In this document: positions 6,926-14,087 of the stretch, piece by piece
Layout of the letters: every line of letters starts with the position of its first letter
Numbering within the stretch: the stretch's first letter is position 1
DNA from: Pseudomonadota bacterium
GTDB taxonomy: Bacteria > Myxococcota > Polyangia > Polyangiales > Polyangiaceae
Assembly (NCBI GenBank): GCA_023419055.1
Contig: JAEZYO010000924.1
Coordinates: forward strand, 1-14,087
DNA length: 14,087 nt
Direction of reading: 5' to 3'
The notes under the pieces: generated by a model
The model's database searches: none
What the model was told of the DNA's origin: nothing
What the model saw: the letters and a program-made list of their open reading frames with translations, nothing else
Translations under genes and position numbers: made by a program

Positions 6926-7159
6926 CCTAGAAGGGTGTGCCGACCCGCCCGCCCGAGCAACGAGAGGGCGCTCGGAGCACGGGTTCTTGCCCAACTCCTG
7001 CGCGAAGTTCAGCGTCGGCCGGTGGGCCGATGACTTGCGGCACTGCTTCGACGAACTCGCGGGCGTTAGAGATTGCGGAGGCCCGCCTGACTCGGCTATC
7101 CGAGTTCGTCCCGGAGATCTCGTGCTCGCCTATTTCGTCATCACTCCCGAGGTTGCCCG
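6926..7159. promoter_or_regulatory. Divergent intergenic region (ALDH / glgE promoters)
   Basis: These 234 nt separate the divergent aldehyde dehydrogenase and glgE genes and should hold both promoters. I see no confident -35/-10 pair. A small hairpin lies at 7090-7105, and GAGG at 7149-7152, 7 nt before the glgE ATG, is its ribosome-binding site. Open frames that cross this region have no features supporting a gene. Confidence 0.5.
7090..7105 (+). promoter_or_regulatory. Perfect 6-bp hairpin in the glgE leader
   Basis: ACTCGG (7090-7095), loop CTAT, CCGAGT (7100-7105). It lies 54 nt before the glgE start. As DNA it is a short dyad that could be an operator half-site pair; as RNA it would be a small stem-loop in the leader. 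Function is unproven, and a dyad this short can occur by chance. Confidence 0.35.
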
Positions 7160-9121
7160 ATGAGCGGCCCGGCGCATTTCCCGCGCGTGGTCATCGAACA
7201 AGTCACCCCCGAGCTCGAGTGCGGGCGTTACCCGATCAAGCGACCGGTGGGCAGCGTGATCGAGGTGGGGGCAGCCATCTTCAAGGACGGTCACGACCAG
7301 ATCGCGGCGCGCATTCTGTGCCGGCCGCCGGGCGAGACCGAGTGGCAGTCGTCTCCGCTCACTTACCGCTTCGATCCCGATCGCTGGTACGGCTCGTTCA
7401 GAGTCGATCGGCTGGGGCGCTGGTTTTACACCATCGAAGCCTGGCCGAACCACTACGGCACCTGGCGCAGCGACCTCGGCAAGCGCATCGACGCGGGGCA
7501 AGACGTGCGGGCGGAGCTGCTCGAAGGCGCGGCGCTGCTCGAGCGTCACGCCAAGCGCTTGAAGGGCGAGGCCGGCAAGCGCGTGCGCGAGGCGGCCGAG
7601 CGCCTGGCGAATCCGCGCGCCACCTTGGAGGAGCGGCTGCGCGTCGCGTTCTCCGAAGAGGTGCTGCACGACGTGAACGGCCCGATCGATCCGAGCGAGG
7701 TGACGACCCTCGCGGCGCCGCTCGAGATCTTGGTCGACCGCCCCGAGGCGACCTTCTCGGCCTGGTACGAGGTGTTCCCGCGCTCGCAGAGCCGCGTGCC
7801 CGGCAAGCACGGCACGTTCGCGGACACGGCGCGGCGCCTGCCCGAGATCGCGGCCATGGGCTTCGACGTGCTCTACCTGCCGCCGATCCATCCGATCGGC
7901 GAGACGCACCGCAAGGGCCGCAACAACGCGCGCACCGCGGAGCCGGGGGACGTCGGGAGCCCGTGGGCCATCGGCTCGAAGCACGGCGGGCACACGGCGA
8001 TCCACCCCGAGCTCGGCACCGAGGCGGATTTCGTCGCCCTCGTGAAGAGCGCGACGGACTTCGGGATCGACATCGCGCTCGATTTCGCGCTGCAGTGCTC
8101 ACCCGATCACCCTTGGGTGAAGGAGCACCCGGAGTGGTTCTTCGTGCGGCCCGACGGCAGCATCCGCTACGCCGAGAACCCGCCGAAGAAGTACGAGGAC
8201 ATCTACCCGATCAACTTCTGGTCCTCGGATCGCGAAGGCCTCTGGAACGCCTGTCGCGACGTGCTCGTGTACTGGATCGAGCGCGGCGTGCGCATCTTCC
8301 GCGTCGACAACCCGCACACCAAGCCGCTCGCCTTTTGGGAGTGGTGCCTGCGCGAGATCCACGAGCGCTACCCCGACGTGATCTTCCTCTCCGAGTCCTT
8401 CACGCGGCCGAACCGCATGAAGGCGCTCGCGAAGCTCGGCTTCAACCAGAGCTACACGTACTTCACGTGGAAGAACACGTCCTGGGAGATCCGGGATTAC
8501 TTCACGGAGCTCACCCGGTCGGACATGGTGGACTACTACCGGCCGAATTGCTTCGTGAACACTCCGGACATCCTGCACGAGTATCTGCAGAAGGGCGGGC
8601 GCCCGGCGTTTCGGATCCGCTTGCTCTTGGCGGCCACCCTCGCTCCCGTCTACGGCATCTACAGCGGTTACGAGCTCTGCGAGAACGTCGCCGTGCGAGA
8701 AGGCAGCGAGGAGTACCTGAACAGCGAAAAGTACGAGATTCGTGTTCGGGACTGGAGCGCGCCCGGCAACATCAAGCAGGACATCGCGCGGCTCAACCGC
8801 ATCCGCCGCGAGAACCCGGCCCTCCACGAGCTCGCGAACCTCGAGTTCTTGCCGTCCGAGTACGACGGCATCCTCGCCTACCGTCGCTTTGCCTCGGGCA
8901 ACGAGCTCTGCGTCATCGTCAACCTGGACCCGAACGCGATGCACGAGACCACCATCGAGCTCCCGCTCGAGAAGCTCGGCATCGGCGAGACGGAGCCGTA
9001 CGAGATGGCGGATCTCTTGACCGGGGCGCGCTACACCTGGCGTGGTCGAAAGAACTACGTGAAGCTCGATCCGACGGACAAGGTCGGACACCTCTTCCGA
9101 ATCGAGCGCAAGGTTTACTGA
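7160..9121 (+). CDS. glgE: Alpha-1,4-glucan:maltose-1-phosphate maltosyltransferase
   Basis: Cytoplasmic GH13_3 enzyme that moves the maltosyl unit of alpha-maltose 1-phosphate to the non-reducing end of an alpha-1,4-glucan, releasing phosphate. It makes linear chains for glycogen. The 653-residue protein has an N-terminal beta-sandwich domain (about 8-105, with C-G-R-Y-P-I-K at 21-27), a helical insertion (about 112-175) typical of GlgE, then the catalytic barrel. Catalytic residues by family comparison: nucleophile D383 in R-V-D-N-P-H-T-K-P, acid/base E412 in S-E-S-F-T-R-P, and D470 in N-T-P-D-I-L. The stretches S-Y-T-Y-F-T-W (431-437) and S-E-K-Y-E (522-526) are GlgE hallmarks. ATG at 7160 with GAGG 7 nt upstream. 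First gene of a glgE-glgX-glgB operon; glgX follows after 23 nt. Neither TreS nor a maltokinase is encoded in the window. Confidence 0.97.
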   Translation: MSGPAHFPRVVIEQVTPELECGRYPIKRPVGSVIEVGAAIFKDGHDQIAARILCRPPGETEWQSSPLTYRFDPDRWYGSFRVDRLGRWFYTIEAWPNHYGTWRSDLGKRIDAGQDVRAELLEGAALLERHAKRLKGEAGKRVREAAERLANPRATLEERLRVAFSEEVLHDVNGPIDPSEVTTLAAPLEILVDRPEATFSAWYEVFPRSQSRVPGKHGTFADTARRLPEIAAMGFDVLYLPPIHPIGETHRKGRNNARTAEPGDVGSPWAIGSKHGGHTAIHPELGTEADFVALVKSATDFGIDIALDFALQCSPDHPWVKEHPEWFFVRPDGSIRYAENPPKKYEDIYPINFWSSDREGLWNACRDVLVYWIERGVRIFRVDNPHTKPLAFWEWCLREIHERYPDVIFLSESFTRPNRMKALAKLGFNQSYTYFTWKNTSWEIRDYFTELTRSDMVDYYRPNCFVNTPDILHEYLQKGGRPAFRIRLLLAATLAPVYGIYSGYELCENVAVREGSEEYLNSEKYEIRVRDWSAPGNIKQDIARLNRIRRENPALHELANLEFLPSEYDGILAYRRFASGNELCVIVNLDPNAMHETTIELPLEKLGIGETEPYEMADLLTGARYTWRGRKNYVKLDPTDKVGHLFRIERKVY

Positions 9122-9144
9122 AACAGCAAGGTAGGCAGTAAAGA

Positions 9145-11253
9145 ATGCGGACGCGGCCCGGCACTCCTCAACCGCTCGGCGCCACTTGGGACGGCGAGGG
9201 CGTCAACTTCGCCCTCTTTTCCCAGCACGCCACCGCGGTCGAGCTCTGCTTCTTCGATTCGCCCGAGGCCAAGCGCGAGAGCGTCCGTATCCCCATCAAA
9301 GAGCGCACCAACCGGGTCTGGCACGCCTACATGCCGGACGTGCGCCCGGGGCAGCTCTACGGCTACCGCGTCCACGGCCCGTACGCCCCCGACCAGGGCC
9401 ACCGCTTCAACCCGAACAAGGTGTTGATCGACCCGTACGCCAAGGCCATCGCCGGGGTCGTCGGCGAGCCGGATGAGGTGTTCGGCTACCGGAAGAACGA
9501 CCCCGCGCTCGACATGAGCATGAGCGAGAGCGACAGCGCGGGCGTCATCCCGAAGGCGATGGTGATCGACGGCGCCTTCACCTGGGGCGACGACCGCCTG
9601 CCCCGAGTGCCCTGGAGCCGCACGCTGATCTACGAGTGCCACGTCGGGGCCATGACGATGCAGAACCCCGACGTGCCGGCGCACCTGCGCGGCACCTACC
9701 TCGGGCTCGCCTCGGACGCGGTGATCGACTACCTGCGCTCGCTCGCGGTGACCGCGGTGGAGGTCCTGCCAATCCATCACGCCGTCAGCGAGCGGCGGCT
9801 CACGGATCTCGGGCTCGTCAACTACTGGGGTTACAACACGATCGGGTTCTTCGCGCCCGATCCGCGCTTTGCCACGGGCTTTCTCGGCCAGCAGGTGACC
9901 GAGTTCAAGACCATGGTGAAGGTGCTGCACCGCGCCGGCATCGAGGTGATCCTCGACGTGGTCTACAACCACACCGGCGAGGGCAACCAGCTCGGCCCCA
10001 CGCTCTCTTTCCGCGGCATCGACAACCAGTCGTACTACCGCCTCGCCCCGCACGATCAGCGCCACTACGTCGACTTCACGGGCTGCGGCAACAGCCTGAA
10101 CGTGCTCCACCCGCGGAGCCTGCAGCTGATGCTCGACAGCCTGCGCTACTGGGTGCAGGAGATGCACGTCGACGGCTTCCGCTTCGACCTCGCCACCACG
10201 CTCGCGCGCGACCCGTACGAGTTCGACGCCTTCTCGCGCTTCTTCGCGACGGTGCAGCAGGATCCGATCCTGTCCCAGGTGAAGCTCATCGCGGAGCCCT
10301 GGGATCTCGGGCCCGGCGGCTACCGGCTCGGCGGTTTTCCTCCCGGTTGGGCGGAGTGGAACGGGCGCTACCGCGACTGCGTGCGCCGCTTCTGGCGCGG
10401 TGACGAGGGCCAGGTGCCCGAGCTCGCCTCGCGCCTCTCCGGCTCGAGCGACATCTTCCAGGCGGGTGATCGAGGGCCCTACGCGAGCATCAATTTCGTC
10501 ACTTGCCACGACGGCTTCACGCTGAACGACCTCGTCAGCTACGAGCAGAAGCACAACCTCGCGAACGGGGAAGACAACCGCGACGGGGCGAACGACAACA
10601 TCAGCCGCAACTGGGGCGTCGAGGGCGAGACCAAGTCCCTCCAGATCCTGCGCCTGCGCGAGCGCATGCGGAAGAACTTCATCGCGACGCTCGCCTTCTC
10701 CCAGGGCGTGCCGATGCTGTCGCACGGCGACGAGATCGGCCGCACGCAGAACGGCAACAACAACGCTTACTGCCAGGACAACCCGATCGCGTGGATGAAC
10801 TGGGAGCTCCAGGACTCGCAGAAGGAGCTGCTCGAGTTCACGCGCGAGGTGCTGCGCATCACGCGCGAGAACCCGGTCTTCAGGCGGCGCCGCTTCTTCC
10901 ACGGTGACACCGTCTCCGACAAGGGCGTGAAGGACGTCTCCTGGGTCCGCCCCGAAGGCGGAGAGATGACGCTCGAGGACTGGGGCAACCCGAAGAACCA
11001 CACGCTCGGCATGCTGATCCACGGGGAGGCGAGCGACGACGTCGACGAGCGCGGCCGTCCGAACCGCGGGCAGACGCTGCTCTTGCTGCTCAACGCGAGC
11101 AACCGGGCGCGTCATTTCGTGCTGCCGAACCTGCCCGAACGAGGCCAATTTCAAGAGCTGGTGAATACGGCGCAGGCGACCCACAGAACGCCGCGCGGCG
11201 GCATCAACATCGCCCCTCATTCCCTCATTCTTCTATGCTACGTGGTGAGTTGA
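9145..11253 (+). CDS. glgX: Glycogen debranching enzyme (isoamylase-type)
   Basis: GH13_11 enzyme that hydrolyses alpha-1,6 branch points, usually on short side chains left by phosphorylase. The 702 residues begin with a CBM48/isoamylase N-domain (G-V-N-F-A-L-F-S at about 19-26; V-H-G-P-Y-A-P at 76-82), then the barrel: D271-V-V-Y-N-H-T, nucleophile D348 in G-F-R-F-D, acid/base E384 in A-E-P-W-D, and D456 in C-H-D-G-F-T-L. G-D-E-I-G-R-T-Q-N-G-N-N-N-A-Y-C-Q-D-N at 528-546 is a strong GlgX/TreX signature. ATG at 9145 with AAGGTAGG 9 nt upstream. A gap of 23 nt separates it from glgE, and its TGA overlaps the glgB ATG by one base, so the three genes are very likely cotranscribed. TreX-like enzymes are close relatives; the call is by motif and context. 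Confidence 0.95.
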   Translation: MRTRPGTPQPLGATWDGEGVNFALFSQHATAVELCFFDSPEAKRESVRIPIKERTNRVWHAYMPDVRPGQLYGYRVHGPYAPDQGHRFNPNKVLIDPYAKAIAGVVGEPDEVFGYRKNDPALDMSMSESDSAGVIPKAMVIDGAFTWGDDRLPRVPWSRTLIYECHVGAMTMQNPDVPAHLRGTYLGLASDAVIDYLRSLAVTAVEVLPIHHAVSERRLTDLGLVNYWGYNTIGFFAPDPRFATGFLGQQVTEFKTMVKVLHRAGIEVILDVVYNHTGEGNQLGPTLSFRGIDNQSYYRLAPHDQRHYVDFTGCGNSLNVLHPRSLQLMLDSLRYWVQEMHVDGFRFDLATTLARDPYEFDAFSRFFATVQQDPILSQVKLIAEPWDLGPGGYRLGGFPPGWAEWNGRYRDCVRRFWRGDEGQVPELASRLSGSSDIFQAGDRGPYASINFVTCHDGFTLNDLVSYEQKHNLANGEDNRDGANDNISRNWGVEGETKSLQILRLRERMRKNFIATLAFSQGVPMLSHGDEIGRTQNGNNNAYCQDNPIAWMNWELQDSQKELLEFTREVLRITRENPVFRRRRFFHGDTVSDKGVKDVSWVRPEGGEMTLEDWGNPKNHTLGMLIHGEASDDVDERGRPNRGQTLLLLLNASNRARHFVLPNLPERGQFQELVNTAQATHRTPRGGINIAPHSLILLCYVVS

Positions 11254-13469
11254 TGTCTGAAGCCATTGCGCAAGATTCCGCCCTGGTGGGCGATCAGCAG
11301 AAGCTCGCCGCGCTCCGCAACGGCGACCTCGCCGATCCCCACTCTCTGCTCGGCGCGCATCCTGCGCGCCTCGGCGGCGAAGAAGGCGTCGTGATTCGCG
11401 CGTTCCACCCCGAGTCCGCTGGCTGCACGCTGGTGCTCCCCGGCGAGCAGGGCCGCCCGATGACGTCGATCGGCGGCGGAGTGTTCGTCGCGTTCTTGCC
11501 GGGCTTCCGAACGCCGCTCGCCTACAAGCTGCGCTTCCACTTCGCCGACGGCGGAGTCTGGGAGTACGAAGATCCGTACCGCTTCCTGCCGACGCTCGGC
11601 GATCTCGATCTGCATTTGATCGGCAAGGGCGATCACCGGCGGCTCTGGGAAGTCCTCGGCGCGCAGCCGAAGGTGATCGACGGCGTCGCCGGCACCGCGT
11701 TCGCCGTCTGGGCACCGAGCGCCAAGCGCGTGAGCCTGGTCGGTGACTTCAATCGCTGGGACGGCCGCGTGTTCCCGATGCGCGTGCTCGGCGCGAGCGG
11801 CATCTGGGAGCTCTTCGTGCCCGGCCTCGGCGAGGGCACGATCTACAAGTTCGAGCTCAAGACCCGCGAGGGCATGCCGCGCCTCAAGACCGATCCGATG
11901 GCGCGCGAGATGGAGCACCCGCCGGCTACCGCGGCGCGCGTGAACGTCTCTCACTACACCTGGCACGACGACGCCTGGCTCAAGGAGCGGGCGCAGCGCG
12001 ACCACCTGCGCTCGCCGATTTCGATCTACGAGCTCCACATCGGCTCGTGGGCGCGCGTGCCGGAGGAGGGCAACCGCTGGCTCTCGTACCGCGAGCTCGC
12101 GCCGCGCCTGGTCGAGCACGTGAAGCGCCTCGGCTTCACGCACGTGGAGCTCATGCCGATCGCGGAGCACGCGTACTACCCGTCCTGGGGCTACCAGGTG
12201 ACGGGCTACTTCGCGCCGACCTCGCGCTACGGCACGCCCGACGATTTCCGCTTCTTCGTCGACTACTGCCATCAGCACGGCGTGGGCGTCATCATCGACT
12301 GGGTGCCCGCGCACTTCCCGAAGGACGACTTCTCCCTGCGCCGCTTCGACGGCACGGCGCTCTACGAGCACGAGGACGTGCGCCGCGGCGAGCACCCCGA
12401 CTGGGGCACCCTGATCTTCAACTACGGCCGCGTGGAGGTGAAAAACTTCCTGGTCGCGAACGCCGTGTACTGGCTGCGCGAGTTCCACGTGGACGCGCTC
12501 CGCGTCGACGCCGTCGCGAGCATGCTCTACCTCGACTACAGCCGCAAAGAGGGCGAGTGGATGCCGAACGCCTACGGCGGTCGCGAGAACATCGAGGCCA
12601 TCGAGTTCTTCCGCACCGTGAACGAGGTGATTCGTCAGGAGGTGCCCGGCGCCTTCACCGTCGCCGAAGAGTCGACGGCGTGGGGCGGCGTCACGCGCCC
12701 CGCGAGCGAAGGCGGGCTCGGCTTCACCTTCAAGTGGAACATGGGCTGGATGCACGACACGCTCGGCTTCTTCTCGAAGGAGGCGGTGCATCGCAAGTAC
12801 CACGTGGATCAGCTCACGTTCGCGATGCTGTACGAGAACACCGAGCGCTTCATCAACTCGATCTCCCACGACGAGGTCGTGCACGGTAAGGGCGCGCTGA
12901 TCGAGAAGATGCCGGGCGACTTCTGGCAGAAGCTCGCGAACGTGCGGCTCTTGCTCGCCTACGCGTACACGCGCCCCGGCAAGCAGCTCATGTTCATGGG
13001 CTCGGAGTTCGGGCAGCACCACGAGTGGAACCACGACGCCAGCATCGACTGGCACATCTCGAATCACCCGCAGCGCAAGGCCCTGCAAGAGTTCATCAGC
13101 GAGCTCTCTCGGGTCTACAAGTCGACCCCCGTGTTCTGGCGCGGCGACCCCGACTCGGACAGCTTCGAGTGGATCAACTGCTCGGACCGCGACAACACCG
13201 TGCTCTCGTTCATGCGCAAGCACCGCGGGGATCACGCGGTGGTCGTCTTGAACTTCACGCCCGTGCCGCGCGAGGGGTATCGCGTCGGCGTGCCGAGCCC
13301 GGGCCGCTACGTGGAGCGCCTGTCCTCGGACGATCTCCGCTTTGGCGGCAGCGAGTTCGAGACGCTTTCCATCGTCGAGGCCGATCCGGTGCCTTGGGAC
13401 GGCAAGCAGTACTCCATCAAGCTCCAGGTCCCGCCGCTCGGGGCACTGATTCTGATGCCATCGCAGTAA
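11253..13469 (+). CDS. glgB: 1,4-alpha-glucan branching enzyme
   Basis: GH13_9 enzyme that cuts an alpha-1,4 chain and rejoins it as an alpha-1,6 branch. With the start at 11253 it has 738 residues, close to E. coli GlgB (728). It has an N1 module (about 20-115, with D-P-H-S-L-L-G-A-H), a CBM48 (about 144-235, F-A-V-W-A-P-S-A...F-N-R-W-D), the catalytic barrel and a C-terminal beta domain. Motifs: W-G-Y-Q near 312-315, nucleophile D419 in R-V-D-A-V, acid/base E472 in A-E-E-S-T, and D540 in S-H-D-E-V-V-H-G-K-G. The start at 11253 is chosen because it forms a TGATG overlap with the glgX stop and has GGTGAG just upstream. The ATG at 11235, inside glgX, would add six residues and lacks a ribosome-binding site. 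GlgE followed by GlgB is the biosynthetic pair of the GlgE pathway. Confidence 0.96.
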   Translation: MSEAIAQDSALVGDQQKLAALRNGDLADPHSLLGAHPARLGGEEGVVIRAFHPESAGCTLVLPGEQGRPMTSIGGGVFVAFLPGFRTPLAYKLRFHFADGGVWEYEDPYRFLPTLGDLDLHLIGKGDHRRLWEVLGAQPKVIDGVAGTAFAVWAPSAKRVSLVGDFNRWDGRVFPMRVLGASGIWELFVPGLGEGTIYKFELKTREGMPRLKTDPMAREMEHPPATAARVNVSHYTWHDDAWLKERAQRDHLRSPISIYELHIGSWARVPEEGNRWLSYRELAPRLVEHVKRLGFTHVELMPIAEHAYYPSWGYQVTGYFAPTSRYGTPDDFRFFVDYCHQHGVGVIIDWVPAHFPKDDFSLRRFDGTALYEHEDVRRGEHPDWGTLIFNYGRVEVKNFLVANAVYWLREFHVDALRVDAVASMLYLDYSRKEGEWMPNAYGGRENIEAIEFFRTVNEVIRQEVPGAFTVAEESTAWGGVTRPASEGGLGFTFKWNMGWMHDTLGFFSKEAVHRKYHVDQLTFAMLYENTERFINSISHDEVVHGKGALIEKMPGDFWQKLANVRLLLAYAYTRPGKQLMFMGSEFGQHHEWNHDASIDWHISNHPQRKALQEFISELSRVYKSTPVFWRGDPDSDSFEWINCSDRDNTVLSFMRKHRGDHAVVVLNFTPVPREGYRVGVPSPGRYVERLSSDDLRFGGSEFETLSIVEADPVPWDGKQYSIKLQVPPLGALILMPSQ

Positions 13470-13493
13470 GATCCGCGGCTATCATGCCGGGGC

Positions 13494-14087
13494 TTGGCGA
13501 GGTCAAAGAGGGCGCCCGTCGTCGCCGCGCTGTGCCTGCTCTATGCGGAGCACGCGCTCGCGACGCCGTCTGCGCTCTTCGGTCCCGGGCCGCGTAGCCA
13601 GGCGCTCGGGGGCACCGGCGCCGCCACCCCGGACACGGTCGAGGCGGCGGCGACGAACCCGGCCGCGCTCGGCGGCGCTCGTCCGGAGGTCCTGCTCGGG
13701 TATCGGGCAACGCACTTCGAGCTCCGCGCCGATCCCTTGCCGGAGACTCACGCCGCGCTCGGTGCCGGCGTCTTCGGGCTGACGCTGCCGCTCGTTCGCG
13801 GCGGGGACTGCGGGCTCACGTTGGGCTTGCTCACCGCGACGCCGAAGGATCTCGTGGTCTCCGCCGAGCTTCCACCCGCCGAGGAGCCGCAGTTTCCGCT
13901 CTCGCTCGAGCGCGCGCGGGCGGTCGATTTCGCGCTCGGTCTGGGCTTTCGCTACGGCGAGCTCGGCGCCGGGATCGGGCTTCGCGCCCTGGCCGCGCTC
14001 GACGGGCGCGCGCGGGTGGTCGACGAGGCGGGCAGCGCGCGGGCGGAGGTGGTCGACACGCTCGACCCCGTCGTGGGGCCCGGCGCC
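13494..14087 (+). CDS. Partial outer-membrane beta-barrel protein, FadL/PorV-like
   Basis: The first 198 codons of a gene that runs off the window. The TTG at 13494 is the only usual start codon between the glgB stop in the same frame and a clear signal peptide: M-A-R-S-K-R, a hydrophobic core, and A-L-A cleavage near residue 23. The mature N-terminus has G-P-R-S-Q-A-L-G-G-T-G-A-A then T-N-P-A-A-L, the opening seen in FadL/OmpP1 and PorV-type barrels. Alternating hydrophobic stretches (A-G-V-F-G-L-T-L-P-L; D-F-A-L-G-L-G-F-R-Y) suggest beta-strands. GGGG lies very close to the TTG (1 nt), so the ribosome-binding site is poor. It lies 24 nt after glgB on the same strand and may be read through from the glycogen operon, though no functional link is evident. 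Cargo unknown. Confidence 0.75.
   Translation, partial: MARSKRAPVVAALCLLYAEHALATPSALFGPGPRSQALGGTGAATPDTVEAAATNPAALGGARPEVLLGYRATHFELRADPLPETHAALGAGVFGLTLPLVRGGDCGLTLGLLTATPKDLVVSAELPPAEEPQFPLSLERARAVDFALGLGFRYGELGAGIGLRALAALDGRARVVDEAGSARAEVVDTLDPVVGPGA

Noticed and set aside
5513..7033. 506-codon open frame opposite the aldehyde dehydrogenase
   Set aside because: Antisense shadow; the minus-strand gene shows all family residues.
6926..7159. Clear sigma-70 or sigma-54 promoter for glgE
   Set aside because: I could not find a -35/-10 pair with proper spacing, or a TGGCAC-N5-TTGC match.
6937..9141. 734-codon open frame on the plus strand overlapping glgE in another frame
   Set aside because: Arg/Ala-rich low-complexity translation; glgE in the overlapping frame has full catalytic motifs.
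9115..11220. 701-codon open frame on the minus strand opposite glgX
   Set aside because: It mirrors glgX, has biased composition (Val, Ala, Arg, His rich) and no domain. Long antisense frames are expected opposite high-GC genes.
11238..13235. 665-codon open frame opposite glgB
   Set aside because: Antisense shadow with no recognisable motif or ribosome-binding site.

Overview
The window is high-GC bacterial DNA (strong G/C third-position bias) and most likely comes from a myxobacterium (Myxococcota), probably of the Sorangium/Polyangium type. The pointers are a C-terminal MYXO-CTERM-like sorting tag, von Willebrand A (vWA) lipoproteins with long Ser/Gly linkers, a large repeat protein of the 'DCDDG...CT...C' type, and a GlgE-type glycogen locus. 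The taxon is an inference; no rRNA or other marker is present.

Left part (1-5320), cell-surface region. A lipoprotein of about 613 residues carries 15 tandem Cys/Asp-rich repeats and ends in a MYXO-CTERM-like tag. It is followed after 21 nt by a vWA lipoprotein on the same strand and then by a hairpin terminator. A small predicted membrane protein comes next. After a shared hairpin, a second, paralogous vWA lipoprotein lies on the minus strand, converging on the first three genes. The two vWA proteins share an intact MIDAS metal site and a similar Cys-rich C-terminal module. The 350 nt upstream of the second vWA gene hold no convincing gene, but contain a possible promoter, a small inverted repeat and a short tandem repeat built on the palindrome TTCTAGAA.

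Middle (5321-7159). A complete NAD(P)-dependent aldehyde dehydrogenase lies on the minus strand. It is divergent from the next operon across a gap of about 234 nt that should hold both promoters.

Right part (7160-13469), an alpha-glucan operon on the plus strand: GlgE (maltosyltransferase using maltose-1-phosphate), 23 nt gap, GlgX (debranching enzyme), 1-nt stop/start overlap, GlgB (branching enzyme). Together these can build linear alpha-1,4 chains from maltose-1-phosphate, branch them and remove branches again. The enzymes that make maltose-1-phosphate (TreS and maltokinase, or GlgM) are not in the window.

End (13494-14087). The start of a gene with a TTG start and a signal peptide, resembling FadL/PorV-type outer-membrane beta-barrel proteins, runs off the window.

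I see no rRNA, tRNA, CRISPR array, transposon or phage genes. The metabolic genes are of familiar families. The less ordinary material is the surface region, especially the repeat protein with signals for two kinds of membrane anchoring and the convergent vWA paralogues.
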